From positions 1-64,000 of the forward strand of contig CBDUTO010000002.1 in the NCBI GenBank assembly GCA_965370315.1: a stretch of DNA of 64,000 nucleotides, given 5' to 3'. The notes below the pieces were generated by a model, which searched no databases, had not been told where the DNA came from, and was given only the letters and a program-made list of their open reading frames with translations. The position numbers were made by a program, and so were the translations under genes. Position 1 is the first letter of the stretch. The number at the start of each line of letters is the position of its first letter. Below are positions 8,667 through 16,726 of the stretch, piece by piece. This DNA is from 1-14-2-50-31-20 sp965370315 (GTDB lineage Bacteria > Bacteroidota > Ignavibacteria > Ignavibacteriales > Melioribacteraceae).

Positions 8667-8715
8667 TGATTATAGCAGAAACATAAAGATTAACTTTAAA
8701 TTAAATGGAAAAATA

Positions 8716-10197
8716 ATGAATAAGCTTTTAATCAATTTACTTTTACTCTTAACACTAACAGTAATGTTCTCTATAGGTTGTTCTGATAAAAAAGTAACAG
8801 ACCCTCCAACTGGTGATGAGTCACTAGCAAAAGTAAACTCTTGCGAAGGATGCCATACAAATTACGAACATCTTAAAGCAATCCACACTCCAGAAGATCC
8901 ACCTGAAGATACTGGTGGTTGTGGTGGTGCACCTCCATTTCATCAACCATATGATAGAGTATATTTAGGAGGAACTGGTTACGATGCCTTTAAAAGTACT
9001 ATTCATGGTAAACTTGGTTGTGTAACTTGCCATAATGGAGTTGAAGGAACATCAGATAAAGTTGAAGCACATTCCAATAATTTCATTAAAGAACCTTCTC
9101 ATCATACAGATGAAAAATGCGCATCTTGTCATCCAACTATTGTTGCTAGAACTAAGAATAGTATTCATGAGCAAGGGTGGGGACAAAAAATGTCTCCTAT
9201 TAATAGAGGTGGATTTGGAACTGAACCTGAAGATTTTTCGAACTGTCCTCAAGAAATGCAAGAAGGATATAATCAAAACTGTTTCACATGTCATGCATCA
9301 TGCGGTGAGTGCCATGTAATTCGCCCTAAAATAGATGGTGGCGGATTAATAAATGGTCATAATTTTTCTCAAAAGCCAGATATGATTAATGTTTGTGCAA
9401 AGTGTCATGTTAGTCGTGGATGGCATGGTTATGCTGGTATTGCAACGGGAACAAAACCTGATGTTCATTTTACCGAACAAGGATATACATGTATGAGTTG
9501 TCATACACAAGATGAGATTCATGGTGATGGAAATACATACAAAACACGCTATGCAATGCCTCAGTTACCAAAATGTGAGAATTGCCATTCTGGATTAGAA
9601 AATAGTAATGTTTATCACAAAAAACATTTCGATAAATTTAATTGTCAAGCATGCCACTCGCAAGATTATAATAACTGTGGAAGTTGCCATATTTCCGGAG
9701 ATGCTGGTGCTCTTTCAAAAGTTGCTTCGGGAGCTGGTGCCAGAGTACCTTCGCATATGAAATTCAAAATAGCTATAAATCCATTAAAAACTGCTCCTTA
9801 TGATGTGGACTTTAATGGCAGAGATGAATATAAATTTGCAACAGTACGTCAAGCACTTTCAGCACCAGATAGCTGGGAAAACTGGGGAGTAGCAGCATTA
9901 TCAAATTTTGATGTTTTCCCTACTTATAAATATACAACACCACATAATATTTTAAGATGGACTGAAAGAACAGATACTACTGTTAGTGATTCTGGAACTG
10001 CAATATCTCATCCATCTTGTGCTCAAGCGTGTCATATTGTTAAAATGGAAGATGGATCGTATAGGAATAGAGAACTATACCTATTTAATAGCAATCCTGA
10101 AGATGAAATTCAACCTAGCTTAGATGACTGGGAAGTGAATGCAAACAAAAATATAGTAGTAGATGATAAACTTCCTGCAAGGTGGGAAGCAAAATAG
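8716..10197 (+). CDS. Eleven-heme c-type cytochrome lipoprotein
   Basis: 493 residues with a lipoprotein signal (hydrophobic 4-20, lipobox FSIGC with Cys22). Heme motifs: CEGCH 43, CVTCH 102, CASCH 135, CFTCH 189, CGECH 196, CAKCH 227, CMSCH 259, CENCH 287, CQACH 310, CGSCH 321 and a late CX3CH, CAQACH near 440. That is ten CXXCH plus one longer site. Many additional His residues can serve as distal ligands. It is exported and lipid-anchored, probably on the periplasmic or outer face of the outer membrane, as an electron carrier or terminal reductase. A sigma54 promoter lies directly upstream. It stands next to the NapC-type cytochrome and rhodanese lipoproteins, a combination reminiscent of Geobacter electron conduits. 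No porin-like beta-barrel gene is seen here. The electron acceptor is unknown. Confidence 0.88.
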   Translation: MNKLLINLLLLLTLTVMFSIGCSDKKVTDPPTGDESLAKVNSCEGCHTNYEHLKAIHTPEDPPEDTGGCGGAPPFHQPYDRVYLGGTGYDAFKSTIHGKLGCVTCHNGVEGTSDKVEAHSNNFIKEPSHHTDEKCASCHPTIVARTKNSIHEQGWGQKMSPINRGGFGTEPEDFSNCPQEMQEGYNQNCFTCHASCGECHVIRPKIDGGGLINGHNFSQKPDMINVCAKCHVSRGWHGYAGIATGTKPDVHFTEQGYTCMSCHTQDEIHGDGNTYKTRYAMPQLPKCENCHSGLENSNVYHKKHFDKFNCQACHSQDYNNCGSCHISGDAGALSKVASGAGARVPSHMKFKIAINPLKTAPYDVDFNGRDEYKFATVRQALSAPDSWENWGVAALSNFDVFPTYKYTTPHNILRWTERTDTTVSDSGTAISHPSCAQACHIVKMEDGSYRNRELYLFNSNPEDEIQPSLDDWEVNANKNIVVDDKLPARWEAK

Positions 10198-10232
10198 AAT
10201 TTTAGAATAATCGTCATTGCACTATATGAAGT

Positions 10233-10306
10233 GTCATTCCCGCATGTTTTTAGCGGGAATCTTCAACAAATGCAATGGATTCCCGATAGAGACATTCGGG
10301 AATGAC
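10233..10306. repeat. Dispersed palindromic element, GTCATTCCCG type
   Basis: Begins GTCATTCCCG and ends CGGGAATGAC, with an internal hairpin (ATTCCCGC and GCGGGAAT) and a related GGATTCCCGA block. It is 74 bases between the cytochrome and the rhodanese gene. Its terminal sequence is shared with the other palindromic families in this window. Confidence 0.75.
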
Positions 10307-10374
10307 AGAAAATTAGAATAGAATATTTTTGCAACAACAAACAACTAATTATTTATAACACAAGGAGAAACAAA

Positions 10375-11358
10375 ATGAACTTACGTAAACTTTATTATTT
10401 GATGCTTATCATTCCAATGTTATTTGTATATACTGGATGTTCCGATGATGAAACAACTAATCCACCAGTAACGGTTAATGAAGCAGAAGTGTTAACTAAG
10501 TATATTGTAGATAACGATAATCCTCTTGAAAACCATACTTCACTAACAATGATTAAAGCATCAGGTGTTTATGCAAATATTAATGCTGGTGCTGACCAAG
10601 TTATTCTTGATATTAGAAGTCAAGAAAAATGGGATGCTGGTCACATAAAAGGTTCTGTTTTTGTGGATCAAAAAGAAGTTTTAGCCTATTATGAGGCAAA
10701 TGGTTTAAAAGATAGAGAATCAGTTGTAATAGCTTGTTACACTGGGCAAACTGCAGGTTGGGCTACTTCTTTAATGCATATGATGGGTTACACAAACGTG
10801 AAAGATTTGAAATGGGGAATGTGCAGTTGGAATGAATTAACTGCAGATAAATGGAAATCAAATATTAAAAATGGTTACCCACTAGTTGACACTCCAACAC
10901 AAAAACCTGAAAAAGGAGATTTACCTACACTAAATACTGGCAAAACTACAGGTGCCGAAATACTACGAGTTAGAGTAGAAGAAGTTTTTGCAGAAGGGTT
11001 TGGAGCTGCTATGGTATCTAATACAAGTATTAGTAACCATTTTATTGCTAACTACTGGAACGAAACTGACTATAGTTGGGGACATGTTGATGGTGCTATG
11101 CAATATTCTCCTAAAGCTGCCTTTACTTTGGATGGAGATTTAGAGACACTTCCAACAGATCAAACAATTGCTGTTTATTGCTATACTGGTCAAACATCCG
11201 CACTAGTTGCAGCATATTTAAGAGTACTTGGATATGATGCTCAATCTGTATTATACGGTGTTAATGCAATGTCTTATGATACTATGCCAGGAACAAAATT
11301 TAATAATGATCCTGCTGATCCTGATTATTCAGTTCATGACTATGATTTAGAACAATAA
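10375..11358 (+). CDS. Double-rhodanese lipoprotein, copy A
   Basis: 327 residues. Lipobox VYTGC (Cys22) shows export and lipid anchoring. Two rhodanese domains: about 60-155 with the active-site loop ACYTGQTAG (Cys121), and about 225-310 with YCYTGQTSA (Cys269). Both retain the catalytic cysteine. AAGGAG lies just before the ATG. Exported rhodanese lipoproteins are known beside multiheme cytochromes in Geobacter ext clusters, where their role is unclear; sulfur transfer or redox maturation are the usual guesses. A close paralogue follows at 11984, and each is trailed by a small CPCP protein gene. Confidence 0.85.
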   Translation: MNLRKLYYLMLIIPMLFVYTGCSDDETTNPPVTVNEAEVLTKYIVDNDNPLENHTSLTMIKASGVYANINAGADQVILDIRSQEKWDAGHIKGSVFVDQKEVLAYYEANGLKDRESVVIACYTGQTAGWATSLMHMMGYTNVKDLKWGMCSWNELTADKWKSNIKNGYPLVDTPTQKPEKGDLPTLNTGKTTGAEILRVRVEEVFAEGFGAAMVSNTSISNHFIANYWNETDYSWGHVDGAMQYSPKAAFTLDGDLETLPTDQTIAVYCYTGQTSALVAAYLRVLGYDAQSVLYGVNAMSYDTMPGTKFNNDPADPDYSVHDYDLEQ

Positions 11359-11379
11359 AAGAAGTAAACTAATTGTTAT

Positions 11380-11401
11380 GAGCGGAGAGAAATCTCCGCT
11401 C
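11380..11401 (+). terminator. Intercistronic hairpin after rhodanese copy A
   Basis: GAGCGGAGA-GAAA-TCTCCGCTC, a perfect 9-bp stem with a tetraloop, followed by AATTTTAAT. A similar hairpin sits at the same place after rhodanese copy B (12995-13018). It may be a partial terminator, an RNA-stability element or both. Confidence 0.7.
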
Positions 11402-11436
11402 AATTTTAATAAACAAAAAGTAGGTAAAAAAACAAA

Positions 11437-11871
11437 ATGAGTGAAATGTTAGGCAATCAATATTTTATGGGTCGTAATTATCTTAAAGCCGTAAAAGAGT
11501 TGGAACCCGTTTACAATACTAATTCAACTAATAAGGGAGTAATTAGAAAACTTATTATTTGTTATGTTCAAATAAACAAAATTGATAAAGGGTTTAATAT
11601 ATTCTATTTGCTAGTTAAAGAAGATGTTAAATTTATAATTGATGCTGATCCTATTTTTGATGATTGTCCTTGCCCTGAAATATTAAAAGAATTTAAGAAA
11701 ACAGAAATATCCCCTTTTGGTGAGAAAAGTAATTTGGCAAATGGCATACTTTGGCTTTATTGTGATTCCAAAAAATCAATAGAGTTTCTAGAAAAAGCTA
11801 GTAAGGAATATCCGACTAATAATAAAATTAAAGAAGTAATTGAAATAATTACAAATCATATTTCAAGCTAA
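11437..11871 (+). CDS. Small CPCP-motif protein, copy A (TPR-like)
   Basis: 144 residues, no signal peptide, so likely cytosolic. The first half (GNQYFMGRNYLKAVKELEPV) resembles a degenerate tetratricopeptide pair. A central block ADPIFDDCPCPEI holds Cys77 and Cys79, and a later WLYCD holds another cysteine. The paralogue at 13049 keeps all three cysteines. I do not recognise the family. Position after an exported rhodanese and conservation of the C-x-C suggest a redox, metal or sulfur function, but that is a guess. Confidence 0.8.
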   Translation: MSEMLGNQYFMGRNYLKAVKELEPVYNTNSTNKGVIRKLIICYVQINKIDKGFNIFYLLVKEDVKFIIDADPIFDDCPCPEILKEFKKTEISPFGEKSNLANGILWLYCDSKKSIEFLEKASKEYPTNNKIKEVIEIITNHISS

Positions 11872-11983
11872 TTCAAATCTCTTGGGCAATTTTAATAACC
11901 ACTTTTTCACATTTTTAAAAACTACATTTCAAATTCTAGTCATAATTTAATTTTATAACCTTACTCAAATATTAAGGAATACA

Positions 11984-12973
11984 ATGCATTTACATAAGTT
12001 AAAAGATTCATTGTTAGTCGTATTAATTTTACTCATCTATGTAGGATGTACAGATAACGTTACCGAAACAGAACCAACTATTAATGAGTCAGAAATATTG
12101 GTGAAATTTTTGGAAGGCACTAATGGTGGATTTATAAATAATAGTGCACCTGCATTAATTAATGCATCGGATGTGATGATAAACATAACTGCCGGAAAAG
12201 ATCAATATATTATTGATATTCGAAGAGAAGCCGATTATAATATTGGGCATATTAAAGGCGCTGTAAATGTTACAATAAATAATATTGTTAGTCATTACGA
12301 AGAAAATAATTTGGATTCAAAAGAGCTTGTAGTTATAACTTGTTACTCTGGACAAGGCGCTGGATTTGCAACCACATTATTAAGACTGTTAGGATACTCA
12401 AATGTAAAAGATCTTTTATGGGGAATGTGCAGTTGGAATAATACAACTTCAAGTTATTGGACAACTAGCATTAACAGCATTAGAGCTTTTCAATTTACAA
12501 AAACAAGTAGCCCAAAAGCAGTTGCTAGTGAATTACCAAAATTGAATACAACAAATTCTAGTGGTGAAAACATTTTAAGATCTAGAATTGAAGAAATTCT
12601 GTCTGCTACTGATCCTCTTGGTGATGTAAAAATATCAAGTGATGACGTATATGCAAATTTGGGGAATTACTATATTGTAAACTATTGGTCAGTTACAGAT
12701 TACAATTGGGGACATATTGAAGGTGCAATACAATACACTCCTAAAACATCTTTATTGTTAGACACAGATTTGACAACTCTTCCAACTGATAAAAAAATAA
12801 TAGTTTATTGCTATACTGGACACACTTCTGCGCACATTGCGACATATCTTAGGGTGCTTGGCTATGATGCCGAAACAATTGTTTTTGGTGTTAACGGAAT
12901 GTCTTACGACACGATGCCTGGCACTAGATTTAATCCAGATACAGATATTCGTGATTATGATTTAGTAAAATAA
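11984..12973 (+). CDS. Double-rhodanese lipoprotein, copy B
   Basis: 329 residues, paralogous to the gene at 10375 along its whole length. The lipoprotein signal has YVGC, and the two rhodanese loops are TCYSGQGAG and YCYTGHTSA, so both catalytic cysteines are kept. WGMCSWN after domain 1 and MSYDTMPGT near the end are common to both copies, and both end in HDYDLEQ or RDYDLVK. Divergence is greatest in the linker between the domains. It arose by tandem duplication of a roughly 1.6-kb unit that also includes the small CPCP gene. Confidence 0.85.
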   Translation: MHLHKLKDSLLVVLILLIYVGCTDNVTETEPTINESEILVKFLEGTNGGFINNSAPALINASDVMINITAGKDQYIIDIRREADYNIGHIKGAVNVTINNIVSHYEENNLDSKELVVITCYSGQGAGFATTLLRLLGYSNVKDLLWGMCSWNNTTSSYWTTSINSIRAFQFTKTSSPKAVASELPKLNTTNSSGENILRSRIEEILSATDPLGDVKISSDDVYANLGNYYIVNYWSVTDYNWGHIEGAIQYTPKTSLLLDTDLTTLPTDKKIIVYCYTGHTSAHIATYLRVLGYDAETIVFGVNGMSYDTMPGTRFNPDTDIRDYDLVK

Positions 12974-12994
12974 AACAGTAAATTTATTGATGTA

Positions 12995-13018
12995 AGAGCG
13001 GAGGATAATCTTCGCTCT
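12995..13018 (+). terminator. Intercistronic hairpin after rhodanese copy B
   Basis: AGAGCGGAG-GATAAT-CTTCGCTCT, a 9-bp stem with one G-T pair, then ATTTCT. It is equivalent in position to 11380-11401. Loop and upper stem differ while pairing is kept, so the structure appears conserved between the duplicated units. Confidence 0.62.
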
Positions 13019-13048
13019 ATTTCTAAATTTAACCCCAGATAATATATA

Positions 13049-13483
13049 ATGAGTGAAATGTTAGGTAATCAATATTTTATGGCACGTAATTATAAAGCTG
13101 CTGTAAGAGAACTAAAACCAGTTTATTTAAAAGATGCATTAAATAAGTCTGTTCAAAGAAAGTTGATTATTGCGTACGCACAGATTGGAAAAATCATGAA
13201 AGCATTTGAACTTTTCACCTTACTTGTTAATGAAGATGTGGGATTTATAATTACTGCTGATCCTATTTTTGATGATTGTCCCTGTCCAGAGATTGTAAAA
13301 CAACTTCAATCTTCACCACAACAAAAGATTTCTCCAGATGCAAATATCTACAATGGAATTTTGTGGCTTTATTGCGATCCTAAAATTTCAATTAAATATT
13401 TTGAAGATGCTATGATTGATTTTCCTGAAAATTATGAGATTAAAAAATCGATTGAAAAGATAAAACAGTATAAAAATTATTAA
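13049..13483 (+). CDS. Small CPCP-motif protein, copy B (TPR-like)
   Basis: 144 residues, the same length as copy A and co-linear with it: identical start MSEMLGNQYFM, the TPR-like half (RNYKAAVRELKPVY, AYAQIGKIMKAFELF), the block ADPIFDDCPCPEI at identical positions (Cys77, Cys79) and NGILWLYCD later. Function unknown. It follows rhodanese copy B by 75 bases and precedes nhaA by 72 bases, so the three may be co-transcribed. No strong ribosome binding site is visible. Confidence 0.8.
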   Translation: MSEMLGNQYFMARNYKAAVRELKPVYLKDALNKSVQRKLIIAYAQIGKIMKAFELFTLLVNEDVGFIITADPIFDDCPCPEIVKQLQSSPQQKISPDANIYNGILWLYCDPKISIKYFEDAMIDFPENYEIKKSIEKIKQYKNY

Positions 13484-13555
13484 TTCGGTTCCAACCAGTT
13501 TCAATTACTCACTTTTATTATTATTTTTCCAAATCCATTCACAATTCTAACTAAT

Positions 13556-14878
13556 ATGAAAATTTTAAATGAACCTAAATCTCTTTTTCAAGAATTTTTT
13601 GAATCAGAGTCGTCTTCAGGAATTCTATTAATTATTGTTACAATACTAGCATTATTCACAGCAAATAGTTTTTTGAACCAGAGTTATCAAGACCTACTTC
13701 ATATGCATTTTACTTTTGGAATTCCGGGTGCTATGATAGATATGTCACTACACCATTGGATAAATGATGGATTGATGGCAATATTTTTTCTTGTAATAGG
13801 ATTAGAAATTAAGAGAGAATTGGTAAGTGGAGAGCTATCTGATTTTCGTTCTGCATTGCTTCCTGTAGTTGCAGCAATTGGCGGAGCAATTGTTCCAGCG
13901 GGTATTTTTCTTCTATTTAATTCTGGAAATGAATTTAAAGATGGTTGGGGTATTACAATGGCAACTGATATTGCTTTTGCTGTTGGTATACTTACAATAC
14001 TAGGCTCACGAATTCCACTCTGGGCAAAGGTATTTCTTTCTGCACTTGCTGTAGTTGATGATTTAATTGCAGTTTTGGTTATTGCTATATTTTATACTTC
14101 CGATATAAATACAACTGCATTAATTATAGCAGGAATCAGTTTAGCTATTCTTGGAATATTAAACTTTAGAAAAATTACATCTCTTACACCCTATTTACTA
14201 GTTGGATTTATTCTCTGGTTCGCAGTACTTAAATCTGGTGTGCATGCAACAATAGCTGGTGTTCTATTAGGTTTTCTAATTCCAATTATTAAACCAGCAC
14301 AAAATGATGAACTTGTTGAGAAAGCGGAAAAGGGAGTAAAATTATTTAAAGATTCAACTGCAATTAATCTTGGCAATAAGGGGAAAGAACTAAAAGCAGA
14401 AGCATTGAATTATTTGGAAGATATAATTGTAAAAGCTGAATCTCCTTTACATCGGCTTGAGCATAAACTGCATGGTTTTTCAGCCTATATTGTAGTTCCT
14501 ATATTTGCTTTTGCCAATGCTGGAGTTGTTTTTAATGCTGATGTTCTATCGGAGGCATTCTCTTCTCCATTAACTTATGGTATAGTTGCAGGTCTTTTTA
14601 TTGGAAAGCAAATTGGAGTTTTTGGAGCCACTTGGATCTTATCAAAACTTGGATTGACGAATCTTGAGCAAAATAGTAAAACATGGTCTATAGTATATGG
14701 CATTTCACTTCTTTCTGGAATTGGATTTACTATGTCACTTTTTGTTAGTGGCTTAGCATTTACAGATAATGATATTATTGAGCAATCTAAAATTGGTATT
14801 CTCTTTGCGTCACTCATAGCCGGACTATTAGGCTTTTTCGTATTAAAGTTTTTTACAAAAGAGAGTAGCGAAAATTAA
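13556..14878 (+). CDS. nhaA: Na+/H+ antiporter NhaA
   Basis: 440 residues with about 12 membrane segments. Signature stretches are LEIKRELVSGEL, ATDIAFAVGILTILGSRIP and LAVVDDLIAVLVIAIFY. The last contains the paired aspartates (as D163/D164 in E. coli NhaA) that carry ions. The loop at about 245-300 is longer and more charged than in E. coli. It exports Na+ in exchange for protons at the inner membrane. It is the last gene of the plus-strand run, and its tie to the electron-transfer genes is positional only. Confidence 0.95.
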   Translation: MKILNEPKSLFQEFFESESSSGILLIIVTILALFTANSFLNQSYQDLLHMHFTFGIPGAMIDMSLHHWINDGLMAIFFLVIGLEIKRELVSGELSDFRSALLPVVAAIGGAIVPAGIFLLFNSGNEFKDGWGITMATDIAFAVGILTILGSRIPLWAKVFLSALAVVDDLIAVLVIAIFYTSDINTTALIIAGISLAILGILNFRKITSLTPYLLVGFILWFAVLKSGVHATIAGVLLGFLIPIIKPAQNDELVEKAEKGVKLFKDSTAINLGNKGKELKAEALNYLEDIIVKAESPLHRLEHKLHGFSAYIVVPIFAFANAGVVFNADVLSEAFSSPLTYGIVAGLFIGKQIGVFGATWILSKLGLTNLEQNSKTWSIVYGISLLSGIGFTMSLFVSGLAFTDNDIIEQSKIGILFASLIAGLLGFFVLKFFTKESSEN

Positions 14879-14955
14879 TTAAAGATATTTTTTACGGTTG
14901 CGTTCTATTAACGCCAACAAATTATACTACGGCATTTTCCCAGAATAGTTTAAAT

Positions 14956-15069
14956 GTCATTTCGAAATGCGGTGCATTGAGTTTACCGAAATGAGCTTGC
15001 TTTTAGCGATTGAGAAATCTTCAATTATTCATGAAATTTCTCACCCATGAAAAGGGTTCGAAATGATAG
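14956..15069. repeat. Dispersed palindromic element, family TCATTTCGAA, copy 2
   Basis: Second copy of the 8072-8202 element, 114 bases. It begins GTCATTTCGAA and ends TTCGAAATGATAG, showing the inverted ends clearly. It lies between the convergent nhaA and rrf2 genes. Confidence 0.8.
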
Positions 15070-15141
15070 AATTTTTTGACATTGCAGTAAAATAATATTG
15101 TTATAATTAGAACTCAGCCGTTTTAACAATCTAGAATATAG

Positions 15142-15576
15142 TTATGTAGTAATGGAAATGTTATTTGTCATCAAATCACTTAACTGCATTTCACCAATAA
15201 CATTATCAACAGAATTTTGAATTAATTCCCAAAGTGATCTTACTGTACAATCGGATGTAACTGTACACAGAAGATCACCTTTAGAATGCAAAGAACAATA
15301 TGAGTCGTCATAAAGTTTTCCGCCAAGTTCGTTCAATACATTTCCTACAAGAATTTTATGTGGGGGTCTTGCTAGAGTGTACCCACCTAGATGCCCGCGT
15401 GCACTTTCTATAAATCCTCCAAGACGCAATGATCGGAGAATTTTAGCAGTTACATGCTCGCTAATTCCTTCTCCCCTACTTATTTCAGGAATAGTAAGCG
15501 CTTTGCCCATTTCATGAAAACGGGCAATTCGCAATAAACATCTTAGGCCATATTCTTCTTGAGTACTAAATTTCAT
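15142..15576 (-). CDS. Rrf2-family (IscR/SufR-like) regulator
   Basis: 144 residues. The N-terminal winged helix-turn-helix MKFSTQEEYGLRCLLRIAR is typical of Rrf2. The helix SEHVTAKILRSLRLGGFI and the wing GHLGGYTLARPP follow. Three cysteines (YCSLHSKGDLLCTVTSDC) are spaced like the 2Fe-2S ligands of IscR. It is the last gene of the suf cluster, starting 3 bases after the bacilliredoxin stop, so the two are probably translated together. It is likely an Fe-S-sensing repressor of this suf operon. Confidence 0.9.
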   Translation of the reverse strand: MKFSTQEEYGLRCLLRIARFHEMGKALTIPEISRGEGISEHVTAKILRSLRLGGFIESARGHLGGYTLARPPHKILVGNVLNELGGKLYDDSYCSLHSKGDLLCTVTSDCTVRSLWELIQNSVDNVIGEMQLSDLMTNNISITT

Positions 15577-15579
15577 TTT

Positions 15580-16116
15580 TTAATTATTATAACGTGGAAT
15601 TTTTGAACCACACGATATTGCATGAATTAATTCTTTATAATTCTCAGTTTTGATTGATGGTCCTTTATTCCCATCATTGGCATCAAAAACATCTGTTAGT
15701 AGTTCCGCAATTTCTTCTGGAGATTTTCCAATAATATCGGCTCTACTCATGTGGTATAGCGTCTCTCCATTTTTTAGAATTGCTATTACAGGTGAAGAAG
15801 GAACAAACTGTGACAAGAATTTTTCCCGAATTAAATCAACAGAGTCTCTATCGTTTCCAGCGAACGAAGTATACAATTTATGTGGAATTTTATTGTGTTG
15901 TAATGCAAGTGCAACACCAGGACGGGCACTACCAGCAGAACAACCACAAACTGAGTTTATAAAAACCAGTTTTGTTTCATCGTCCATTACAGATAAGTTT
16001 TTCTCTGCAACATCTGGAGTAAGCATCTCTTCAAACCCAACAAAAGTAAGCTCGTCGCGCATTGGCTGAATTGCTATTGGATCGTATACTGGCGGTTTAG
16101 AATTTATTTGGTACAT
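15580..16116 (-). CDS. Bacilliredoxin (BrxA/BrxB, YphP/YqiW family)
   Basis: 178 residues. The family core is intact: YDPIAIQPMRDELTFVGFEE, the CXC active site in NSVCGCSAGSARPG, and a thioredoxin-like tail with HMSRADIIGKSPEEIA. Family members are usually near 145 residues. This one has a C-terminal extension of about 30 that includes another cysteine (SCGSKIPRYNN). Bacilliredoxins remove bacillithiol from oxidised proteins, and SufT-, SufS- or Fe-S-related clients are common neighbours. AAAGGAAA precedes the ATG with good spacing. Confidence 0.9.
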   Translation of the reverse strand: MYQINSKPPVYDPIAIQPMRDELTFVGFEEMLTPDVAEKNLSVMDDETKLVFINSVCGCSAGSARPGVALALQHNKIPHKLYTSFAGNDRDSVDLIREKFLSQFVPSSPVIAILKNGETLYHMSRADIIGKSPEEIAELLTDVFDANDGNKGPSIKTENYKELIHAISCGSKIPRYNN

Positions 16117-16272
16117 CTTTGTTTCCTTTCTTATATCTTTTTATATGATTTTGTAAACATTACATTTTTCTTTTTAAATTTTTATTATCTGACCCCAATA
16201 GTCATGAATCGAAAATCGGAAGACTTAAAAACAGTTTTTTTACTTACGACTCTCGATTTACTTTATTTAATT

Positions 16273-16587
16273 CTATAGCATTCCAAGTTGTAGTTTTGCT
16301 TCGTCACTCATCATTTCCATATTCCATTGAGGTTCCCAAACAAGGTCGACAAAAACTTCATTAATTTCATGAATCCCTTTTATTCTATCCTTCACTTCCC
16401 CAGGTAAACTTTCTGCCACCGGACACGCTGGAGTTGTTAATGTCATTTCAACTAGTGCGTTAAAACTTGGAGTAATCTCCACTTTATATATAAGTCCAAG
16501 CTCATAAATATTAACAGGTATTTCTGGGTCAAATATTGTTTTTAATAAATCAATTACTTCTTGCTCTAAAAATTTTTGGTCTTTCAT
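16273..16587 (-). CDS. sufT: SUF-associated MIP18-family protein (SufT-like, DUF59)
   Basis: 104 residues. The DUF59 core shows DPEIPVNIYELGLIYKV, the conserved TLTTPACPVAESLPGEV with its cysteine, and VFVDLVWEPQWNMEMMSDEAK, typical of SufT/PaaD-type Fe-S maturation proteins. It lies between sufS and the bacilliredoxin gene on the same strand, separated from sufS by a palindromic repeat. Confidence 0.92.
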   Translation of the reverse strand: MKDQKFLEQEVIDLLKTIFDPEIPVNIYELGLIYKVEITPSFNALVEMTLTTPACPVAESLPGEVKDRIKGIHEINEVFVDLVWEPQWNMEMMSDEAKLQLGML

Positions 16588-16632
16588 AGTTATATTTTTC
16601 TATTTTAAAAAATTTATCTTTCGTTAAACTTA

Positions 16633-16712
16633 GTCATTGTGAGGAGTCCTTTTTTTTGGACGACCTGGCAATCTTCTGGAGATTGCTTTGCAAAACAAAT
16701 GCTCGCAATGAC
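16633..16712. repeat. Dispersed palindromic element, GTCATTGCGAG family, copy 1
   Basis: 80 bases, GTCATTGTGAGGAGTCC to GCTCGCAATGAC. Its reverse complement matches 20152-20230, including GGCAATC, GATTGCTT and the TCGCAATGAC end. It lies between sufS and sufT. Confidence 0.82.
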
Positions 16713-16726
16713 TATTGCAATATTTC

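Larger units (their letters stand above)
8057..8715. other. 659-base gene-free region with dispersed repeat and sigma54 promoter
   Basis: Contains the palindromic dispersed repeat at 8072-8202, an AT-rich stretch with several short GTTTCAYT-like motifs around 8390-8430, and the sigma54 promoter at 8648-8666. No reading frame of note. The activator binding sites should lie here, but I cannot define them. Confidence 0.6.
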
